Source of the DNA: Fontibacillus panacisegetis
Lineage (GTDB): Bacteria; Bacillota; Bacilli; Paenibacillales; Paenibacillaceae
DNA: 38,260 bases
Assembly: GCF_900102215.1 (NCBI RefSeq)
Contig: NZ_FNBG01000034.1
Location: 11,702 to 49,961, forward strand
Reading direction: 5' to 3'
A program made the translations under genes and the position numbers. Position 1 is the first letter of the stretch; every line of letters begins with the position of its first letter. A model generated the notes under the pieces. The model did not search any database, was not told the DNA's origin, and saw nothing but the letters and a program-made list of their open reading frames with translations. Below, in pieces: positions 34,551-38,260 of the stretch.

Positions 34551-34661
34551 GTTGTTCCTCTCCTCTACATTAAAGTTCTAATAATGCCAAAATTATGATT
34601 CATACTTAACATGCTCTATTTGCCGATAAAAAAATTCACGGATTGAAAAATTGTTCCTCTC

Positions 34662-34690
34662 TGGACAGAACAGACTTGAACAACTATAAT
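34662..34690 (+). promoter_or_regulatory. Sigma-A promoter of the thiamin-precursor operon
   Basis: TGGACA (34662-34667) and TATAAT (34685-34690) are separated by 17 bp, matching 5 of 6 and 6 of 6 consensus bases. It sits about 20 bp before the TPP aptamer. Confidence 0.9.
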
Positions 34691-34711
34691 GACAATGTAA
34701 TCCGCAGCTTC

Positions 34712-34808
34712 ATATTCAGGGGTGCTGGAATTGGCCGGCTGAGATTGTATCCCTCAAAGATACTGACCCTTTTACCTGATCTGGATAATGCCAGCGTAGG
34801 AAGAGCAT
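34712..34808 (+). promoter_or_regulatory. TPP (THI-box) riboswitch aptamer
   Basis: The conserved blocks are present in order: CAGGGGTGCTGG (34718 on), GGCTGAGA, GACCCTTT, ACCTGATCTGGATAATGCC, then AGCGTAGGAAG. These bind thiamin pyrophosphate. It lies between a strong promoter and the uptake operon. Confidence 0.97.
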
Positions 34809-34842
34809 CCATATGGACTACTTTAAATAATCCATTTATGAA

Positions 34843-34871
34843 CCTACGCGTCCCAATCGGGACGCTTTTTT
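34843..34871 (+). terminator. TPP riboswitch terminator and antiterminator platform
   Basis: GCGTCCC (34848-34854) pairs with GGGACGC (34859-34865) around a 4-nt loop and is followed by a T run. GCGTAGG in the aptamer (34794-34800) is the reverse complement of CCTACGC (34843-34849), which overlaps the terminator's left arm. Without TPP the antiterminator forms; with TPP the terminator forms and transcription stops. Confidence 0.93.
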
Positions 34872-34963
34872 ATATTGTTCCCTATTTAGGGGAATAATCC
34901 TTCCAAATCAGGAATCTTTTTTATGAAATGCGGAAATTCAAACATAAAAAGGGGTATAGAAGA

Positions 34964-35977
34964 GTGACACGTTCAAAAGGTTGGTCATGGCTGCTAGCTG
35001 GTTTAATTATCGCGTTATTAGCCGGTTGCGGCAATAATGGCGCTGGAAATGCTGTCCAAAATACTGAAAAGGATGCAGCGCTTCAAAAAGTAAAGGTTGT
35101 ACTTGACTGGAGTCCGAATACGAACCATACCGGATTGTATGTTGCCAAAGAAAAAGGTTACTTCGCTGAAGAAGGACTGGATGTCGAAATTGTACTTCCA
35201 GGCTCCGGTGGATCAGATGCCATGGTCGCCTCAGGTGAAGTTCCGTTTGGAATCAGTGTCCAGGAGAACGTAACTCAAGGGCGTACACAAGGAGTTCCAC
35301 TCGTGTCTCTCGCTGCCATTATTCAGCATAACACATCCGGATTTGCCTCTCCTGTGGATCGCAACATTCAATCGCCTAAAGATTTTGAAGGCAAAGCTTA
35401 TGGCGGCTGGGGTTCTCCAGTTGAACAAGCTGTGATGAAATCCATTATGGAGATCGATGGCGGAAGCATCGATAAAGTAAAGCTGCTTAACATTGGAGAA
35501 GCCGATTATTTTACAGCCATCAAACGCGATATTGATTTTGCCTGGATATTCTACGCCTGGACAGGAATCGAAGCCGAGCTCCGCGATGAAAAGCTGAATA
35601 TGATCTATCTTCAAGATTATTCGGACAAGCTGGATTATTATACTCCAGTACTTGTGACAAATGAGAAAACCATTGCTGACGATCCTGAACTTGTTAAAGT
35701 TTTCATGACAGCAACTTCTAAAGGATACAATTATGCAATAGACCATCCTGAAGAATCCGCCCAAATTTTGTTGAAGGCCGTCCCTGATTTGGATAAGGAA
35801 CTCGTTATGGCAAGTCAAAAATGGCTCAGCCCAAAATACAAAGATGATGCAGCACGTTGGGGCGAGCAAAAACGCGAAGTATGGCAGAACTATTCCGACT
35901 GGATGAGTGAAAAAGGTCTTTTAGAAAAGCCACTTGATACAGATAAAGCTTTTACCAACGATTTTTTACCTGAATAA
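34964..35977 (+). CDS. thiY: Thiamin-precursor ABC transporter substrate-binding lipoprotein (ThiY-like)
   Basis: This ~337-aa binding protein belongs to the NMT1/THI5-like family. The GTG at 34964 has AAGGGG nine bases upstream and gives a compact lipoprotein signal with a lipobox LLAGC (Cys22); an earlier in-frame ATG at 34928 lacks a site. Mature sequence begins KVVLDWSPNTNHTGLYVAKE, typical of hydroxymethylpyrimidine or formylaminopyrimidine binding proteins. The THI5 CCCFC motif of the biosynthetic enzyme is absent. It lies just downstream of the TPP riboswitch. Exact ligand is inferred. Confidence 0.93.
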   Translation: MTRSKGWSWLLAGLIIALLAGCGNNGAGNAVQNTEKDAALQKVKVVLDWSPNTNHTGLYVAKEKGYFAEEGLDVEIVLPGSGGSDAMVASGEVPFGISVQENVTQGRTQGVPLVSLAAIIQHNTSGFASPVDRNIQSPKDFEGKAYGGWGSPVEQAVMKSIMEIDGGSIDKVKLLNIGEADYFTAIKRDIDFAWIFYAWTGIEAELRDEKLNMIYLQDYSDKLDYYTPVLVTNEKTIADDPELVKVFMTATSKGYNYAIDHPEESAQILLKAVPDLDKELVMASQKWLSPKYKDDAARWGEQKREVWQNYSDWMSEKGLLEKPLDTDKAFTNDFLPE

Positions 35978-36023
35978 ATAAAAAATTAATGTACTACTAC
36001 TTCTAAAAAGGACGTGAATCTTT

Positions 36024-36317
36024 ATGCCAAACGCTTTGCTTAGCATTCAAGTCATTCCTAAGACACCAAACGGAGAAAGTGTAATTCCTTATGTAGATCG
36101 CGCCATCGAGGTAATCCAGGCCTCGGGTGTCAAATATCAAGTTAATCCTCTGGAAACAACGATGGAGGGCGATCTTGACCAATTGCTGGACATTGTCAAA
36201 CAAATGAATGAAGCATTAATTTCTTTTGGCAGCCCGGGTGTCATTTCGCAAATCAAAATTTCGTACAATCCTGATGGTGTCAGCATGGACAAGCTGACTG
36301 AAAAATATCGTCCATGA
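36024..36317 (+). CDS. DUF77 (YkoF/MTH1187-like) thiamin-binding protein
   Basis: This 97-aa protein matches the DUF77 family, with ALLSIQVIPKTPNGESVIPYVDRA and the conserved ETTMEGDLDQLLDIVKQM. Members form dimers or tetramers and bind thiamin or related pyrimidines. It lies between the binding protein and permease genes of the uptake operon, and its stop overlaps the permease start by four bases (ATGA). Confidence 0.9.
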   Translation: MPNALLSIQVIPKTPNGESVIPYVDRAIEVIQASGVKYQVNPLETTMEGDLDQLLDIVKQMNEALISFGSPGVISQIKISYNPDGVSMDKLTEKYRP

Positions 36318-37081
36318 ATATGGGACAACTATGGAAAAGCATATGGCCGCCTCTTGTGGCGGTCATCTTGTTTTTAATCGTGTGGCAAGCTTCAACCATG
36401 ATTTTTGGTATCGACAAATGGATGCTGCCAAGTCCAGTAGACATTTCCCGGGAAGCAGCGGCCAATACAGCCGGTTTGTGGGATCACACACTGGCAACTT
36501 TACGTTTAATTTTGCTTGGATTTGTTATAGGCACTTTAGTAGGATTGATCGTTGCTTTTGTGCTGCATAACGTACCGATATTGAAATCATCGCTCTATCC
36601 GCTAGTTATTCTAAGTCAGAACATTCCTACGATCGCCCTTGCCCCCCTGCTTATGGTATGGTTCGGTTTCGGTATTTTGCCAAAAATCATCGTCATCACC
36701 CTTGTATGTTTTTTTCCGGTAGCAGTAGCTGCTATGGATGGATTACGAGGCACAGACCGTTCAATGCTGAATTACATGCAAATGATTGGCGCGTCTAAAA
36801 TTGATATTTTCCGCAAGCTGGAGCTGCCGTCCGCCATCCCTTCTATACTATCCGGTGTCAAAATTGCCGCTACGTACAGTGTTATGGGTGCTGTCATCGC
36901 AGAATGGATCGGTGCTGATAAAGGGATCGGTTATTATATGATGCTGCAGAAGTCTTCATTCAGAACAGATCGAATTTTTGTTGCTATTGCCATTATCGTC
37001 CTACTTAGTCTGGGAATGTTCCTCTGTATTTCTTTGCTGGAAAAATGGATCGTGCGATATAAACCGGACAACCGTAAATAG
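36314..37081 (+). CDS. thiX: ABC transporter permease (ThiX-like)
   Basis: This 255-aa permease has about six helices and the SsuC/TauC/ThiX EAA loop (MQMIGASKIDIFRKLELPSA). It is translationally coupled to the DUF77 gene and has no clear separate binding site. It forms the channel of the pyrimidine-precursor importer. Confidence 0.92.
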   Translation: MNMGQLWKSIWPPLVAVILFLIVWQASTMIFGIDKWMLPSPVDISREAAANTAGLWDHTLATLRLILLGFVIGTLVGLIVAFVLHNVPILKSSLYPLVILSQNIPTIALAPLLMVWFGFGILPKIIVITLVCFFPVAVAAMDGLRGTDRSMLNYMQMIGASKIDIFRKLELPSAIPSILSGVKIAATYSVMGAVIAEWIGADKGIGYYMMLQKSSFRTDRIFVAIAIIVLLSLGMFLCISLLEKWIVRYKPDNRK

Positions 37082-37096
37082 AGAGGAGATTCTCAA

Positions 37097-37918
37097 ATGA
37101 GCCTACAGAACAATACCAGTACCGATTCATCTACACCGCTCAAGCCTGCACTTGAAGTTCATTCAGTCAGCATGAGCTTCTCCGATCGCCGCAAGATCCT
37201 GCCCGTTTTAGATGACATTTCCCTTACCGTCTCGTCCGGAGAATTTGTCTCAATCATCGGCCCCTCCGGCTGCGGCAAAAGCACTTTGTTCCATATTATC
37301 GGAGGCCTGAATAAACCAGGCCGTGGTTATATCTATATGCAAGGAAAGGACGTAACAGGACAGCGCGGCCACATTAGCTATGTCCCTCAGCAGCCAGCAC
37401 TCCTTCCTTGGCGAAACATTCAGGACAATGTTCTGCTCGCTGGGGAAATTGCCGGAATCACCGGACAAACAGCTAAAGAGGATGCCGAAAAATGGATATC
37501 CAGAGCAGGACTTGAAGGGTTTGAAAATGCCTATCCTCATACTCTCTCCGGTGGTATGCAGCAGCGCGCCTCTTTTGTAAGAGGACTGCTAGCTCCTCAA
37601 GAGGTCATGTGTCTCGATGAACCATTCAGCGCTTTAGATGCACTTACGCGAAGCGATATGCAACGATGGCTGCTGGACATGTGGGAAGAGAGTCATCGCT
37701 CAGTCCTCATGATCACCCATAGTATTGAGGAAGCGTTAATGTTGTCCGATACGATCTATTTGTTCTCAAGTCGCCCTGCTAGAGTACTGCAGAAAATTAC
37801 CGTCCCTTTCCCTCGCCCTCGCCATGGGGAAATTGTTGCTGATTCTGCGTTCCTTGAGCTAAAGAGAGAAATTGGTATCTGGATGACAGAAGAACAGCGT
37901 AAGTCTTCCAGCAGATAA
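37097..37918 (+). CDS. thiZ: ABC transporter ATP-binding protein (ThiZ-like)
   Basis: This 273-aa ATPase has Walker A GPSGCGKST (55-63), a Q-loop (YVPQQPALLPW), signature LSGGMQQR and Walker B VMCLDEPF, as in NitT/TauT-type importers. The start has AGAGGAG eight bases upstream. It is the last gene of the TPP-controlled operon. Confidence 0.94.
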   Translation: MSLQNNTSTDSSTPLKPALEVHSVSMSFSDRRKILPVLDDISLTVSSGEFVSIIGPSGCGKSTLFHIIGGLNKPGRGYIYMQGKDVTGQRGHISYVPQQPALLPWRNIQDNVLLAGEIAGITGQTAKEDAEKWISRAGLEGFENAYPHTLSGGMQQRASFVRGLLAPQEVMCLDEPFSALDALTRSDMQRWLLDMWEESHRSVLMITHSIEEALMLSDTIYLFSSRPARVLQKITVPFPRPRHGEIVADSAFLELKREIGIWMTEEQRKSSSR

Positions 37919-38050
37919 TAATATACTCATAAAAAACCAGCTAATACTTTGTCAATAGACAGTTTTGTAGGAAAGAGATTTTTGATATACTGATTTTAAA
38001 GCTTAGCAAATAAGCCTCCACTAACTGGAAGTTTATGGGATAAGCAGTTT

Positions 38051-38260
38051 CTAAGAAGCGAAAGGTTGCCCTTTTTTGAGCATGGCGTAGACGTGATGTA
38101 ATACCTTGTTGGCGCAAGCGATTACGGCTACTTTATGGGGCTTACCTTCGCTTTTTTTCTTGTCATAATATTCTTCTTAGGCGCGGGTTTAATCCCTTTC
38201 TTAATCCGCATATTACCGCTAGATATGCGGCTCTTCGCAAGCGCTTTGAGCCGCGTTTCG
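38051..38260 (-). pseudogene. IS110-family transposase, 3' end, frameshifted (truncated by window)
   Basis: On the minus strand, one frame from the window edge reads KRGSKRLRRAAYLAVICG and so on to NPRLRR, and a second frame continues as EYYDKKKSEGKPHKVAVIAC to the end, KVLHHVYAMLKKGQPFAS then stop at 38053-38051. Both are typical of the C-terminal region of IS110-family transposases. The shift of frame lies near 38171-38179, equivalent to one extra base. The N-terminal part lies outside the window. It could be a dead copy or a sequencing error. No terminal repeat was identified. Confidence 0.88.

Noticed and set aside
34643..34897. 84-aa plus-strand frame over the TPP riboswitch
   Set aside because: It coincides with the aptamer and terminator structure and has no homologous pattern or ribosome-binding site.

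Overview
The window looks like a chromosomal segment of a low-to-mid GC, endospore-forming Bacillota, most likely Paenibacillus or a close relative. The grounds are purine-rich Shine-Dalgarno sites, U-tailed intrinsic terminators, lipobox lipoproteins, and family-level matches to Bacillales proteins (YdjO, YezD, CcdC, a LnrJKLMN-like ABC/two-component set, a ThiXYZ-like uptake operon behind a TPP riboswitch). All identifications were made by reading the sequence; no database search was run.

Layout. 1-470: leader-proximal end of a CRISPR array (5 repeats, 4 complete spacers) whose repeats end in ATTGAAAC on the minus strand, so it is transcribed leftward out of the window from an AT-rich leader; no cas gene is visible. 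535-2296: a CDF cation transporter and a small P-loop kinase, both leftward. 2675-16627: a tightly packed leftward run of seven genes: vWA membrane protein, giant tubulin/FtsZ-superfamily protein, 790-aa unknown, second vWA membrane protein, 217-aa beta-rich protein, zinc-ribbon TRAFAC-type GTPase, and a GAP1-like membrane protein. 16794-19776: a divergent rightward run of three genes: 49-aa membrane peptide, zinc-ribbon/two-TM protein, and anchored TPR-like extracytoplasmic protein. Both runs start from one 166-bp intergenic region and are closed by intrinsic terminators (2528-2555 and 19795-19843), so the 17-kb block behaves like one island.

19854-25138: an SsuE-like flavin reductase, a small repeat-rich interval, bifunctional NAD(P)H-hydrate repair enzyme Nnr, a TauE/SafE exporter with its DUF1634 partner behind a palindromic operator, an unknown membrane protein, and YezD. 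25185-28319: sulfate ABC transporter genes sbp-cysT-cysW, without cysA, behind a strong promoter and a folded-looking leader. 28476-34550: CcdC, an ABC-2 exporter (ATPase plus two permeases), divergent histidine kinase and response regulator, and YdjO. 34662-37918: promoter, TPP riboswitch with transcriptional expression platform, and a thiamin-precursor uptake operon (binding protein, DUF77 thiamin-binding protein, permease, ATPase). 38051-38260: frameshifted 3' end of an IS110-family transposase running off the window.

The most interesting element is the 17-kb tubulin-like/GTPase/vWA locus. Predicted topology puts a tubulin-like NTPase, a GTPase and two soluble partners inside the cell, and two vWA domains, a TPR-like domain and a long acidic GAP1 tail outside, linked by at least five membrane proteins. 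This suggests an uncharacterised NTP-driven, envelope-spanning assembly. The function is unknown; a conflict or defence role is possible because GTPase/GAP1 families have been linked to such systems, but nothing in the sequence proves it.
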